Shown here: piece after piece, positions 25,618 through 34,656 of the stretch
Layout: every line of letters begins with the position of its first letter
How positions within the stretch are numbered: the first letter of the stretch is position 1
Assembly (NCBI RefSeq): GCF_018785265.1
Contig: NZ_WQPK01000015.1
Coordinates: 1-35,912, forward strand
Length of the DNA stretch: 35,912 nucleotides
Reading direction: 5' to 3'
From: Collinsella aerofaciens
Lineage (GTDB): Bacteria; Actinomycetota; Coriobacteriia; Coriobacteriales; Coriobacteriaceae
Notes under the pieces: model-generated
Databases searched by the model: none
Seen by the model: only the letters and a program-made list of their open reading frames with translations
What the model was told of the DNA's origin: nothing
Position numbers and translations under genes: made by a program

Positions 25618-27123
25618 CTATTGAGGAAGCTCGATTTCGGCTTCCGACGGGATGCGGAAGTAGGTCTCGGTCCAGTCGGTGAGTTTGTGCTCGAGCTCGC
25701 GGGTGATGGCGCCGTCGAGCATGCGCCAGGTCCAGTTGCCGCCCAGTGTGGCAGGGGTGTTGATGCGCGCCTCGTTGCCCAAGTTGAGCAGGTCCTGCAT
25801 GGTGTAGATGCACGTGTCGCTCACGCTGGCTGCGATGGTTCGGTTGAGTGCGTCGGTGATAGGCTCGCCGGCCTGCTGATGGGTGTACAGGGCTGCCTGC
25901 TCGCGCTGACGCGGGGTGGCCGTTCCCTCAAACCAGCCGCGCGCCGTCTCGTTGTCGTGGGTGCCCACGTAGGCGACGGTGTTGGCGATGTAGTTATGCG
26001 GCAGGTAGTACGAGTTGGTGCCCTCAAAGGCAAACTGCAGGATCTTCATGCCGGGGAAGCCCGAGTTGTCGCGCATGTCGATGACGCCGGGGGTGAGGAA
26101 GCCCAGGTCCTCGGCGATGATGGGCAGCGTGCCGAGCTTTTCCTCGAGCGTCTTGAAGAACTTGAGGCCGGGACCCTGCGTCCACGAACCGTAGGACGAA
26201 TCGGGCGAGGAGAACGGCACCTCCCAATAGGCCTCGAAGCCGCGGAAGTGATCCAGGCGGATGACGTCGTACATGTCGAGGGCGGCGCGAATGCGGCCCT
26301 CCCACCAGGAGAAGCCGTCGGACTCCATGGCGTCCCAGTCGTAGATGGGGTTGCCCCAGTACTGGCCGGTGGCCGAGAACTGGTCGGGCGGCGTGCCGGC
26401 GACGCTCACGGGATTGCCGGCGGCGTCGATCTTAAAGAGCTCAGGCGTCGCCCACATCTCGACGGAGTCACGCGAGACGTAGATGGGCAGGTCGCCGATG
26501 ATGAGAATGTCGCGCTCGTTGGCATAGGCCTTGAGACGGCTCCACTGGCGATCGAAGAAGTACTGCGTCATCTGGTGGTAGAGCATACGCGCCGGATGGT
26601 TGGCGCAGACCTTGGCGGAAGCCTCGCCGCGGGTGCGGAGCTCCGCGGGCCACTCCCAAAACGCCTTGAGACCGCACTCCTCTTTGACGGTCATGAACTC
26701 ACAGTAGGGGATGAGCCAGTCCTCGTTGGCCTGGATAAAGTCATCGAAATCGGCCGGCTTGTCGGCGGCAAAGCGCTCGGCGGCGCGGTCGAGAATCTGA
26801 CGGCGGCCGCCAAAGATAGCACCGTAGTCGACATTGCTGGGGTCGGATCCCAGATACACGCCATCGATATCGCGCTGCTCCAGATACCCTGCTTCGATAA
26901 GCTCGGCAAAGTCGATAAAGTTGGGGTTGCCAGCGTGGGCCGAGAACGACTGATAGGGCGAGTCGCCATAGCTGGTCGTCGTAAGGGGCAGAATCTGCCA
27001 GTAATGTTGTTTGCACGAGGCGAGAAAATCGACGAAGTCGTAGGCATTCCAGCCAAAGCCGCCGATTCCGTATGGTCCGGGCAGAGATGAGACGGGCATG
27101 AGGACGCCGCTTGCACGCTCCAT
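25618..27123 (-). CDS. malQ: 4-alpha-glucanotransferase (amylomaltase)
   Basis: GH77 enzyme that moves maltosyl and longer glucanyl units between maltodextrins, making chains long enough for phosphorylase. The catalytic nucleophile is D291 in VIRLDHFRGFEAYWEVP, the acid/base glutamate lies in IIAEDLG, and VGTHDNET carries the third acidic residue. ERASGVLMPVSSLPGPYGIG is the typical beginning of the family, so I favour ATG 27123; a GTG at 27138 is possible, with AGAAGG before it. About 501 residues, normal for the family. It heads the malQ-glgP unit, and its promoter carries a TTGTTTAAACAT site. Confidence 0.94.
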   Translation of the reverse strand: MERASGVLMPVSSLPGPYGIGGFGWNAYDFVDFLASCKQHYWQILPLTTTSYGDSPYQSFSAHAGNPNFIDFAELIEAGYLEQRDIDGVYLGSDPSNVDYGAIFGGRRQILDRAAERFAADKPADFDDFIQANEDWLIPYCEFMTVKEECGLKAFWEWPAELRTRGEASAKVCANHPARMLYHQMTQYFFDRQWSRLKAYANERDILIIGDLPIYVSRDSVEMWATPELFKIDAAGNPVSVAGTPPDQFSATGQYWGNPIYDWDAMESDGFSWWEGRIRAALDMYDVIRLDHFRGFEAYWEVPFSSPDSSYGSWTQGPGLKFFKTLEEKLGTLPIIAEDLGFLTPGVIDMRDNSGFPGMKILQFAFEGTNSYYLPHNYIANTVAYVGTHDNETARGWFEGTATPRQREQAALYTHQQAGEPITDALNRTIAASVSDTCIYTMQDLLNLGNEARINTPATLGGNWTWRMLDGAITRELEHKLTDWTETYFRIPSEAEIELPQ

Positions 27124-27208
27124 GAATGCGCTCACCAACCTTCTTGTTGTGGGGTCGGCCTGCCGATGGGTGTGCAGTCCGCCTCCGATGTTCTGATTCG
27201 ATACGCCT

Positions 27209-27233
27209 ATTGTAAAACATGTTGTTTAAACAT
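27209..27233 (-). promoter_or_regulatory. Putative malQ promoter with overlapping operator
   Basis: On the minus strand a TACAAT -10 box (27209-27214) is preceded by ATGTTTAAACAA (27222-27233), which would lie between the -10 and -35 regions. The same motif occurs at the PTS, treR-like and binding-protein promoters. Confidence 0.5.
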
Positions 27234-27292
27234 GTACAGGCAAGATAAAAAAGTTGGTCGATTTTCGGCGAATGGTTACATGCCATGGAAAA

Positions 27293-27321
27293 GCCCCGAC
27301 CTCACAACGTGAGATCGGGGC
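27293..27321 (-). terminator. Terminator after galE
   Basis: On the minus strand GCCCCGA-CTCAC-type arms pair across a short loop with one mismatch, followed by CTTTTCC. Confidence 0.75.
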
Positions 27322-27343
27322 AAGAGCGGTGTGTGGGTTTTTG

Positions 27344-28405
27344 CTACTCGGCGTCGGCGAAGCCGTTGGGGTTGTGGCTCTGCCAGTTCCAGCTATCTCG
27401 GCACATGTCCGCGATGTCGTACTGGGCCTTCCAGCCCATCATGCGCTCGGCCTTGGAGGCATCGCACCAGTTGGCAGCGATGTCGCCGGCGCGGCGCTCG
27501 CGGATTACGTAGGGCAGCTCCTTGCCACAAGCCTTGGAGAAGGCGGCGACGACCTCGAGTACCGAGGTGCCGGTGCCGGTGCCCAAGTTAAAGATCTCGA
27601 CGCCGGTCTTGCCGTTCATCCAATTAAGGGCAGCAACGTGACCAGAGGCCAGATCGCACACGTGGATGTAGTCGCGCACGCCGGTGCCGTCGGGGGTGGG
27701 GTAGTCGTTGCCAAAGACCTGAACGGCCTCGAGCTTGCCCACGGCGACCTGGGCGACATAGGGCACCAGGTTGTTGGGGATGCCCTTGGGGTCCTCGCCG
27801 ATCAGGCCCGACGGATGAGCGCCGATGGGGTTGAAGTAACGGAGCAGCACGACGTCCCACTCGGGGTCGGCGGTGTGGACGTCCATAAGGATCTGCTCGA
27901 TCATCCACTTGGTCCAACCATAGGGGTTGGTCGCGGGCTTCTTAGGATCCTCCTCGGTGACGGGCGGGTTGTCCGGGTCGCCGTAGACGGTCGAGGAGCT
28001 CGAGAAGATGATGGACTTGCAGCCATGGTTGCGCATGACGTCGATGAGCACCAGGGTGTTCTCGATGTTGTTGTGGTAGTACTCGACGGGCTTGCTCACC
28101 GACTCGCCGACGGCCTTAAAGCCGGCAAAGTGGATGACGCGGTCGATCTGATGGGTATCGAAGATCTTGTTCATCGCATCGCGGTCGAGCACGTTGGCCT
28201 CGTAGAAGGTGAGGTTCTTGGCGGCCTCGTCGCCCACGATGGTCTTGACGCGGTCGACGGCGACGGCGCTGGAGTTGGAGAGATCATCGACGATGACGAC
28301 CTGGTAGCCACCCTCGAGCAGCTGAACGACGGTGTGCGAGCCGATAAAGCCGGCGCCACCGGTAACGAGGACACAGGTGTCTTTGGGGTCGAGTGCTTTG
28401 GACAT
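27344..28405 (-). CDS. galE: UDP-glucose 4-epimerase
   Basis: NAD-dependent interconversion of UDP-glucose and UDP-galactose. The NAD-binding GGAGFIG is at residues 16-22, the SSSST substrate segment at 135-139, and the catalytic YxxxK pair is Y162 and K166. NPIGAHPSG and the GTGxRDYIHV motif are typical of GalE. Length is 353 residues. AGGAG precedes the ATG. It is a single-gene unit with its own terminator, linking the glucose-1-phosphate pool produced by GlgP to nucleotide sugars and galactose use. Confidence 0.95.
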   Translation of the reverse strand: MSKALDPKDTCVLVTGGAGFIGSHTVVQLLEGGYQVVIVDDLSNSSAVAVDRVKTIVGDEAAKNLTFYEANVLDRDAMNKIFDTHQIDRVIHFAGFKAVGESVSKPVEYYHNNIENTLVLIDVMRNHGCKSIIFSSSSTVYGDPDNPPVTEEDPKKPATNPYGWTKWMIEQILMDVHTADPEWDVVLLRYFNPIGAHPSGLIGEDPKGIPNNLVPYVAQVAVGKLEAVQVFGNDYPTPDGTGVRDYIHVCDLASGHVAALNWMNGKTGVEIFNLGTGTGTSVLEVVAAFSKACGKELPYVIRERRAGDIAANWCDASKAERMMGWKAQYDIADMCRDSWNWQSHNPNGFADAE

Positions 28406-28608
28406 GTAGTCTCCTATCGAATCAGGAACACTTCTTCAGGGGAGTATAGCGCAGGCAGGGACGCCCAAATCGTGCGCTGTAGGAAAAGCAGAGGATTGTG
28501 CTAACGTACTCATCAGAAGAGCTTGCGTACGCATAACCTGATCTTTGGCATTTGCTTACGAGCCGCTGACCTTGTAGTTTCCTGCCGTTCGTGGAAATCG
28601 TTGGGACG

Positions 28609-28635
28609 CGCCATATGTACGCTAATATGTATGAG
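28609..28635. promoter_or_regulatory. CCATAT-ATATGT motif upstream of the NlpC-type gene
   Basis: CCATATGTACGCTAATATGT, about 40-60 bp before the start, resembles CCATATAGACGTATATGT at 9835-9852, upstream of the TOPRIM-like gene. It could be a common operator; no regulator is assigned. The rest of 28406-28672 shows no gene. Confidence 0.35.
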
Positions 28636-28672
28636 TTGAGCGACATATAAATAAACATGTAACGGAGTACAT

Positions 28673-29878
28673 ATGTCACCAAACAGCGATTCCATCCTTT
28701 CCCAGGAGCTCTCGCGCCGCACTGCCCTCAAGGCCCTGTTCGGCGCCGCTTCTGCGGCGGTTCTTTTTGGCCTGCCCGCTCGCGCCCATGCGGCGGAGGC
28801 TTCCAAAGAAACCACCGATAAACTGAATGCTGCCCAGGCCCAGCTCGACGAGGTTCAGGCCCAGCTCGACAGCATCGCAAATGAGTATGCGGCGCTGGCC
28901 AACAAGAATGCCCAGACCCTCAACGACATCGAGAATGTCCAGGGCAAGATTGACGACACGCAGGCCCAGATCGATGAAAAGAAGGCCGAGCTCAAGAAGA
29001 AGCGCAACGACCTTTCCGATCGCGTGGCCGCCAGCTACAAGTCCGGCGGCACGAACATCCTGTCGCTGCTGCTGGCCTCTGGCTCGTTTGAGGAACTCGT
29101 CGCCAACGCGCATTACGTTGAGAAGATCAACAAGAGCGACCGCGACGCCATCGAGGACATTCAGACCATCCAGGAAGAGCTCGATGCGCAAAAGACCGAG
29201 CTCGAGTCGCAGAAGGCCGACTTAGAGAAGCTCAAGGACCAGCAGACTGCCCAGATGCAGGACATGCAGGCCAAGCAGCAAGAAGTCCAGACCGTGCTGA
29301 ACGGTCTTTCCGACGACGTCAAGGAGCTCATGGCTCAGCGCGATTCCGAGATCCTCGCTGCCGCCCAGGCTGAGGAGGCCGCTAGGAAGGCTGCCGCTGC
29401 CGCGGCTGCCGCGAACAAGAACAATTCCTACTCGGGTGGTTCGAGCTCGGGTGGTGGATCGTACGCGCCCGGAACCCCGCAGCAGAATGCCGGCTCGGGC
29501 AAGCAGCAGGCTGTCGTCAACGCGTGCTACTCCACGCCTTCGCCGGGTCAGAACTGGTGCGCGGCGTGGGTCACCAATGTCTTCCGTAACGCCGGCGTTG
29601 GCTACTTTGGAGGCAATGCGTGCGACATGTTTAACGCCTGGTGCTATAGCTCCGACCGCTCGGCGCTGCAGGTGGGCATGATCGTGGCCGATTCCTCGCA
29701 CAGCGGCACGGGTGCTCCGGGCCTTATCTACGGTCATGTGGGTATCTACGTTGGCGGCGGCATCGTTATGAGCAATGAGGGAGCCATTACGTCTAAGTCG
29801 CTCGATTCGTTTATTAGCTTCTATGGCACTGGCTCTGGCGTGCGTTGGGGCTGGCTTGGCGGTATTGCGCTGTCGTAG
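28673..29878 (+). CDS. Secreted coiled-coil peptidoglycan hydrolase (PcsB/CHAP-NlpC type)
   Basis: A 401-residue exported protein. Residues 1-41 form a signal with a twin-arginine motif (SRRTALKALFG) and a likely cut after HAA. Residues about 43-245 are a long coiled coil of the PcsB/EnvC type. An Ala-rich stretch and a Ser/Gly/Asn linker (about 243-280) lead to a catalytic domain (about 285-401) with C296 in NWCAAWV and H355 in YGHVGIYVGGG, the Cys-His pair of CHAP/NlpC amidases and endopeptidases. The layout matches hydrolases activated by FtsEX at division; that partner is not in the window. GGAG precedes the ATG. Confidence 0.85.
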   Translation: MSPNSDSILSQELSRRTALKALFGAASAAVLFGLPARAHAAEASKETTDKLNAAQAQLDEVQAQLDSIANEYAALANKNAQTLNDIENVQGKIDDTQAQIDEKKAELKKKRNDLSDRVAASYKSGGTNILSLLLASGSFEELVANAHYVEKINKSDRDAIEDIQTIQEELDAQKTELESQKADLEKLKDQQTAQMQDMQAKQQEVQTVLNGLSDDVKELMAQRDSEILAAAQAEEAARKAAAAAAAANKNNSYSGGSSSGGGSYAPGTPQQNAGSGKQQAVVNACYSTPSPGQNWCAAWVTNVFRNAGVGYFGGNACDMFNAWCYSSDRSALQVGMIVADSSHSGTGAPGLIYGHVGIYVGGGIVMSNEGAITSKSLDSFISFYGTGSGVRWGWLGGIALS

Positions 29879-29897
29879 CTGCGGTTTGAAGTAAGTT

Positions 29898-30028
29898 GGT
29901 CCGGGACCGCGGGCGAGGCATAAGGTTGCCTGCTCTACAGTCCTGCGCAAGACGAAGGCCACATTAAGTGGCCTTCTTTGCGTGCGGAACTCGCGACCAA
30001 CCTTATGCCTCGCCCGCGGTCCCGGACC
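29898..30028 (+). repeat. Long hairpin element, copy 4 (31-nt arms, 69-nt core)
   Basis: Bases 29898-29928 pair perfectly with 29998-30028. The core (29929-29997) is 69 nt and identical to copy 1 except for the last base. At the junction the arm base pair is G-C where copies 1-3 have T-A, a compensated change. It begins 20 bases after the stop of the preceding hydrolase gene. Confidence 0.93.
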
Positions 30029-30080
30029 TTCCGGGTTCGGGGCGCGACACACCGGACTGGGTTATCTGAATAAATATGGC

Positions 30081-30105
30081 GAAGGCCCCTTTCGGGGCCT
30101 TCTTT
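30081..30105. terminator. Terminator between the hydrolase gene and murB
   Basis: GAAGGCCCC pairs with GGGGCCTTC across TTTC and is followed by TTTG on +. It lies between convergent genes and probably serves both. Confidence 0.8.
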
Positions 30106-30106
30106 G

Positions 30107-31069
30107 TTAAAGGAATTCGCCTACTCGGTGGACTTCGGGTTCTAGGTCTACGTTGAATTGGTCTTTGACGGTTGCCTGGATGTGGCGGATGAGTTCGTCG
30201 ACATCGGCGGCGGTGGCGTGGTCGGCGTTGACGATGAAGCCGCAGTGCTTCTCGCTCACCTGCGCGCCGCCAACGGCGTGTCCTCGCAGGCCGGCATCCA
30301 TGATGAGTTTGCCGGCAAAGTAACCCTCGGGGCGCTTGAAAGTGGAGCCGGCACTCGGCATGTCGAGCGGCTGCTTGTCCTCGCGGCGCTGGCGGTAGTC
30401 GTCCATGTCGGCCTTGATCATCGCGGCGTTGCCCGGAGCGAGATTGAAGGTGGCCGAAAGCACGATGAAGCCGTCGTCGGCAATGCGGCTCTTGCGATAG
30501 CCCAGGTTGAGCTCATCGACATCGAACTCAATGATATTGCCGCTGCCGCGGGTGCCGTCGTCGAGCTGGCGAGCGGGTTTGTAGACGCGCACGGACTCCA
30601 GCACATCGGCCATGCAGGCACCGTAGGCACCGGCGTTCATGTAGCAGGCGCCGCCGACCGATCCGGGGATGCCCGAGATGGGCTCCATGCCGGTGAGACA
30701 GGCCTCGGCTGCCGCGGCTGCGACATCGGAAAGCAGCGCGCCGGCTGCCGCCGTGACGTGCGTGCCGTCGACGGTGATGTTGGAGAGACCTTCGCCCAGC
30801 GCTACGACGACGCCGCGGATGCCCTTGTCGCCGACGAGTAGGTCGGAGCCGTTGCCCACGATGGTGAGGGGCAGATTGCAGCGATAGCAGGTATCGAGCG
30901 TGGCGACGAGGCCCTGCTCGGTATCGGGCGTGACAAAGACGTCGGCCGGGCCGCCGATCTTAAACGTGGTGTGCTCGCGCATGGGCTCGCTCATCAGTAC
31001 GTTGTCCTCGCCGGCAACGCCAGCAAGCGCGCACAGCAGGTCCTCGTTAAAAAAATCGTTTTCGTGCAT
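30107..31069 (-). CDS. murB: UDP-N-acetylenolpyruvoylglucosamine reductase
   Basis: FAD- and NADPH-dependent second committed step of peptidoglycan precursor synthesis, giving UDP-N-acetylmuramate. TTFKIGGPADVFV opens the FAD-binding domain, GIPGSVGGACYMNAGAYG is the pyrophosphate loop, and the proton-donating serine is S242 in GSTFKRP. The short AGKLI region that follows marks it as the shorter type found in Gram-positive bacteria. I start at ATG 31069 (320 residues), with AAGGCGG upstream; an upstream TTG would add 15 non-conserved residues. Confidence 0.93.
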   Translation of the reverse strand: MHENDFFNEDLLCALAGVAGEDNVLMSEPMREHTTFKIGGPADVFVTPDTEQGLVATLDTCYRCNLPLTIVGNGSDLLVGDKGIRGVVVALGEGLSNITVDGTHVTAAAGALLSDVAAAAAEACLTGMEPISGIPGSVGGACYMNAGAYGACMADVLESVRVYKPARQLDDGTRGSGNIIEFDVDELNLGYRKSRIADDGFIVLSATFNLAPGNAAMIKADMDDYRQRREDKQPLDMPSAGSTFKRPEGYFAGKLIMDAGLRGHAVGGAQVSEKHCGFIVNADHATAADVDELIRHIQATVKDQFNVDLEPEVHRVGEFL

Positions 31070-31173
31070 ACTAATAGCCGCCTTTTGGTGGTCGTTGTCA
31101 TCAATCGATTGCAATATACCCCACCCGGACGGATTTGGTGCGCTGGCGGCGATAAAACAGCCGTCTACCGGAT

Positions 31174-31217
31174 TGGTAAAGTGTTTATCACCGAGGTAGA
31201 GGGGTAGTCGCTATACT
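31174..31217 (+). promoter_or_regulatory. Putative LacI-type operator and promoter
   Basis: TGGTAAAGTGTTTATCA (31174-31190) resembles palindromic LacI-family operators of the TGGTAAACGTTTACCA kind. TATACT at 31212-31217 is a good -10. The operator would cover the -35 zone, consistent with autoregulation. Confidence 0.4.
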
Positions 31218-31252
31218 TTCAAGAGATTGCGCGTAAACCCGGAAGGAGCGAG

Positions 31253-32281
31253 ATGGCCAACAAAGTCACCCTCAAGCAGATCGCCCAGGAGGTGGGGCTT
31301 TCCCCCTCGTCGGTCTCGCTTGTGCTCAATAATCGGCCCTGTCGCATCTCGGAAGAAAACCGCAAGCTCATCAAAGAGGTCGCGGCGCGCAACCACTATG
31401 TTCCCAACCAGATCGCGCGCAGCCTGGTCATGCGCGAGTCGCGCACCCTGGGCCTTATCGTCCCTAACATCGAGAGCCGCTTTTTTGCCTCGCTCGCCGG
31501 TAGCCTGGAAAAGCGCTGCCGCGAGGACGGCTATGCGCTCTTCATTACCAGCTCGGGCGGAAGCGCCGATGACGATCTGGAGCTGCTGCGCCAGCTGGTG
31601 ACGCGCGGCGTTGATGGCGTCTTCCTGGTCGTGGGCGACGAGTTCTCCGACGACCGCGCCCTGCGCGAAGAAGTCAGCCACCTGCCCATCCCGGCCGTAA
31701 TGGTCGACCGTGCCATTGAGGGACTCGAGTGCGACAAGGTGATGTTCGACCACGAGATGGGCGGCTACATGGCCACCCGCTATCTGATCGAGCAAGGCCA
31801 CCGCCGTATTGCTTGCCTGGTTAACGCACGCCGCTCCAATACGGGTCGCAAACGACTTGCCGGCTATGAGCGCGCACTGCGCGAGGTTGGCTTGCCTATC
31901 GACGCGCGTTTGGAGTTTGAGAGCGAGTACTACATTCCAAGTGCATACGAGGCCTCGGAGGCGGTGCTCGCAACTGATGCCACCGCTGTGTTCGCAAGCT
32001 CGGATAACATTGCCCTTGGTTTGCTCAAGCGCCTGCACGAGATGGGGAAGAGCATCCCGGGCGATATTTCGGTCGTAAGCTATGACAACTCGGCGGCCGA
32101 CGTTCTCTTTGAGCCGGCGCTGACCGCCATTGAGCAGGATCCTGGTGTCCTTGCGGAGCATGCTTTTGGCTGCATGTCCAAGCGTCTTGCCGGTAGGGGC
32201 GGTAGGCGTGCCGAAGAGGTCGTCCTGGAGCCGGCACTTATCGTTAAGGGCAGCGTGCTCGAACTTACCGAATGTAGCTAA
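31253..32281 (+). CDS. LacI-family transcriptional regulator
   Basis: A 342-residue regulator. Residues about 4-55 are the helix-turn-helix and hinge (VTLKQIAQEVGLSPSSVSLVLNN ... VPNQIARSLV). Residues about 60-335 are the periplasmic-binding-like effector domain (LGLIVPNIESRFFASLAGS, and later FASSDNIALGLLKRL). GGAAGGAG precedes the ATG. It is divergent from murB and not obviously beside its targets, so its effector sugar is unknown. The other sugar systems in the window lie 4 kb or more away. Confidence 0.9.
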   Translation: MANKVTLKQIAQEVGLSPSSVSLVLNNRPCRISEENRKLIKEVAARNHYVPNQIARSLVMRESRTLGLIVPNIESRFFASLAGSLEKRCREDGYALFITSSGGSADDDLELLRQLVTRGVDGVFLVVGDEFSDDRALREEVSHLPIPAVMVDRAIEGLECDKVMFDHEMGGYMATRYLIEQGHRRIACLVNARRSNTGRKRLAGYERALREVGLPIDARLEFESEYYIPSAYEASEAVLATDATAVFASSDNIALGLLKRLHEMGKSIPGDISVVSYDNSAADVLFEPALTAIEQDPGVLAEHAFGCMSKRLAGRGGRRAEEVVLEPALIVKGSVLELTECS

Positions 32282-32469
32282 GCGTACTTGTTTGTTTGCA
32301 TAGATTGCATGCGGAGTGTCCGCTATTTGCCGGCAGGCGCCCCGGCCCTCGTCCGTGAACTTTTCCGCTGGGCGAGCCATAGACGCCGCGTACCGATAGG
32401 GTAAGGCGGCGGCTTGAAATTGGTGCTATATTCAGCTTGAGTTGTTTAATGCTAGTACGGGAGGCTGAT

Positions 32470-32958
32470 ATGGGGCTGTTCAAGAAGAAAAACCCGCAGG
32501 ATGCCTTTGATCCCGATGTGTTTACCATCACGGATACGATTTTGGACCCGCCGCGGTTTACGTTTTTGCCGGCTATCTACCAGGATGCCACGCGTCGCAA
32601 GTGGGCCGTGCATCAGCGCGGCGGCGAGCCGAAGATTTTTGACTATGCGGACGTGTTGCAGTGCGAAGTAGCCGAGGCGGGCGATCCGGAGGCCGAGGAA
32701 GTGGCCTCAAAACAGGAATTTGCTCAGCGTATTCTGGCAAATCCCGCTAAGGCGGCAAAAATGAACGCTGCCAAACGTAATATGTGTCTTGGTATGGGCG
32801 TTGTTGTGGCGGTTCAGACGGGAAAAGACGAGGTTTCCAAATTGGAGATTCCCGTTATGACCGACGAAGTCAAACGCGATTCAAGTCTATATAAGTCGTA
32901 TCGGAATGTCGCCGAGAGGATCAAGGCCGAATTTGATGCCATGGGAGGGCTGTCCTAA
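32470..32958 (+). CDS. Hypothetical protein (162 residues)
   Basis: I do not recognise a family. I start at ATG 32470 because GGGAGG is right before it. The sequence begins MGLFKKKNPQD, contains a central region that could form a small beta-rich domain (residues about 20-60: RFTFLPAIYQDATRRKWAVHQ), then an Ala/Glu/Lys-rich helix, and ends with a helical segment. No signal peptide or membrane span. The beginning and the layout are reminiscent of small proteins with a PH-like or DUF4428-like domain, but that is a guess. It is followed 38 bases later by a GntR gene. Confidence 0.7.
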   Translation: MGLFKKKNPQDAFDPDVFTITDTILDPPRFTFLPAIYQDATRRKWAVHQRGGEPKIFDYADVLQCEVAEAGDPEAEEVASKQEFAQRILANPAKAAKMNAAKRNMCLGMGVVVAVQTGKDEVSKLEIPVMTDEVKRDSSLYKSYRNVAERIKAEFDAMGGLS

Positions 32959-32996
32959 TTTTGGCGGCATACGTTTCTGAATGAGGAGTCTGTGCA

Positions 32997-33764
32997 ATGG
33001 CAGGCGAATCTTATGCAATTCCCCCCAAAGATCGTGCTGTTGAGGGAATTCTTTGGTATATCCAGCACCATCAGCTTGCCGGCGGCGATCGCCTGCCGGC
33101 CGAGCGCGTGCTGTGCGAAGAGATCGGCGTTTCGCGTACGGCGTTGCGCGCTGGTATCACGCGGCTCATCTCGTGTGGAACGCTCGAGAGCCGTCGCGGA
33201 TCGGGTACGTATTTGTGTCCTCCTAAGCCGCTGAACATCTTCCAGGAAACGTATAACTTTTCCGATGCTGTGCGGACTGCCGGCCTGCATCCCTCTTCTC
33301 GTCTGGTTTCCACCGAGACCACCGAGGCGGATAAGACGCTTGCCGACAAGCTTGGGGTGGCTGTAGGCGCTCCTTTGCTCCGCATGCAGCGCGTTCGACT
33401 TATTGAGGGCGAGCCGGCGTCAATCGAGACGGCTCACGTTAACCTGTCCCTGTGCCCCGCGCTTTCCAATCATGATTTTGAGTGTGAGAGCCTTTACGAT
33501 GTCTTGCTCAAAGAAGGTGGCGTGCGTGTTGAGCATGGACGTGAGCATATCTCCATCTCGCGTTTGAACGCCGAAGAGGCCGAGCTGCTCCAGCAAGAAG
33601 AGGGAACGCCGGTGTTCTATGAGAGCACGATCGAATTTGATAAGGACATGCGTTTTGTGGAGCATTGCAAATCGGTGATTTTGCCCACAAAGTTCCGCTT
33701 TGCCGATAACGGCGAAGAGAACGGCATGAGGAGCGTGGCAGGTGAACAATGGCTGAAACAGTAG
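32997..33764 (+). CDS. GntR-family regulator with UTRA domain (first of tandem pair)
   Basis: A 255-residue regulator with a GntR winged helix (residues about 10-75: LPAERVLCEEIGVSRTALRAGITRLI) and a UTRA effector domain (about 95-240), the HutC subfamily layout. GAGGAG precedes the ATG. It overlaps the next regulator by 16 bases, so both are translated from one message. The neighbouring SIS-domain enzyme suggests a phosphorylated amino sugar or Amadori compound as effector. That is inference. Confidence 0.88.
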   Translation: MAGESYAIPPKDRAVEGILWYIQHHQLAGGDRLPAERVLCEEIGVSRTALRAGITRLISCGTLESRRGSGTYLCPPKPLNIFQETYNFSDAVRTAGLHPSSRLVSTETTEADKTLADKLGVAVGAPLLRMQRVRLIEGEPASIETAHVNLSLCPALSNHDFECESLYDVLLKEGGVRVEHGREHISISRLNAEEAELLQQEEGTPVFYESTIEFDKDMRFVEHCKSVILPTKFRFADNGEENGMRSVAGEQWLKQ

Positions 33765-34462
33765 TTGCCACCCCGGTTTATATGCGCATTCGACGCCGCA
33801 TCGAGGAGCGTATCGAGCGCGGAATATATCCCACGGGTTCCATGATTCCGTCCGAAAAAGACCTCGCCGAGAAATTTGGTACGACACGCTTGACCATCCG
33901 AAGTGCTGTCGATGAGTTGGTTCGGCGTGGGCAGATTCGACGCGTCCGCGGAAAGGGCGCGTTTGTGGCACAGAAAGTGCCCGTTGCGTACGAGCGAACA
34001 GGAGGCTTTCGCGAATCGGTTCGTGCTTCGGGTGGCGAGCCGTCCGTCCGTATCCTCGCGCGTTCCAAGCGTTATGCGGGCCCATATTATGCCAACCTGT
34101 TTGGCATTGCCGAGGACGATTTGCTGTATTCGATTCGGCGTTTGAACTGCGTCAACGGCGACCCCGTATCGATTGAGACGGCGTTCATCCCGTGCCTGCT
34201 GTTTCCCACAATCGAAGATATTGACGTGTCGGTCTTCAGTTTGTACGAGACCTATGAGATGTTGGGCCGAAAGCCGGTCATGGCACAGGAAAAGCTCGAT
34301 ATCGAAGCGCTGGGCGCACGAGATGCCGGCCTGCTTGGACTGGAGCAGGGCGATCTTGCCTTGACGCTTGAGTGCGTGAGCTTCGATGCGAGCGGCCAGG
34401 CGATCGAGTACGTCAAGTCGTTTAACCGCGGTGATGCGGGTGGATATACCTATACGTACTAG
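33749..34462 (+). CDS. GntR-family regulator with UTRA domain (second of tandem pair)
   Basis: A 237-residue HutC-type regulator with winged helix at about residues 8-75 (MIPSEKDLAEKFGTTRLTIRSAVDELVRRG) and UTRA at about 85-230. It has the same layout as the gene before it but the two are clearly diverged, so any duplication is old. AGGTGAAC precedes the ATG. The SIS operon follows after 194 bp containing possible operators. Paired regulators could form a hetero-oligomer or answer to different effectors. Confidence 0.88.
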   Translation: MAETVVATPVYMRIRRRIEERIERGIYPTGSMIPSEKDLAEKFGTTRLTIRSAVDELVRRGQIRRVRGKGAFVAQKVPVAYERTGGFRESVRASGGEPSVRILARSKRYAGPYYANLFGIAEDDLLYSIRRLNCVNGDPVSIETAFIPCLLFPTIEDIDVSVFSLYETYEMLGRKPVMAQEKLDIEALGARDAGLLGLEQGDLALTLECVSFDASGQAIEYVKSFNRGDAGGYTYTY

Positions 34463-34586
34463 CTGGTTTTTTGCATAACGGGCTGAAAAGCTGACGGAAT
34501 TTTGATTCGTTGAGCAGACTGCATATACAACCTTACATGGCTCAAAATCGACCGTTCGCCGATGGGGATAAATTAATCGACAAAGA

Positions 34587-34628
34587 GGTATCAAAAAGCC
34601 GTAACCTGTAACTGTGATTGGTATCAAA
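34587..34628 (+). promoter_or_regulatory. Direct repeats GGTATCAAA upstream of the SIS gene
   Basis: GGTATCAAA occurs at 34587-34595 and 34620-34628, 33 bp apart (about three helical turns), each within 70 bp of the SIS start. Short GTAAC motifs surround them. They are candidate sites for one of the preceding GntR proteins. Confidence 0.4.
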
Positions 34629-34656
34629 TACTAATGATTTGTAACGAGGTGAGACG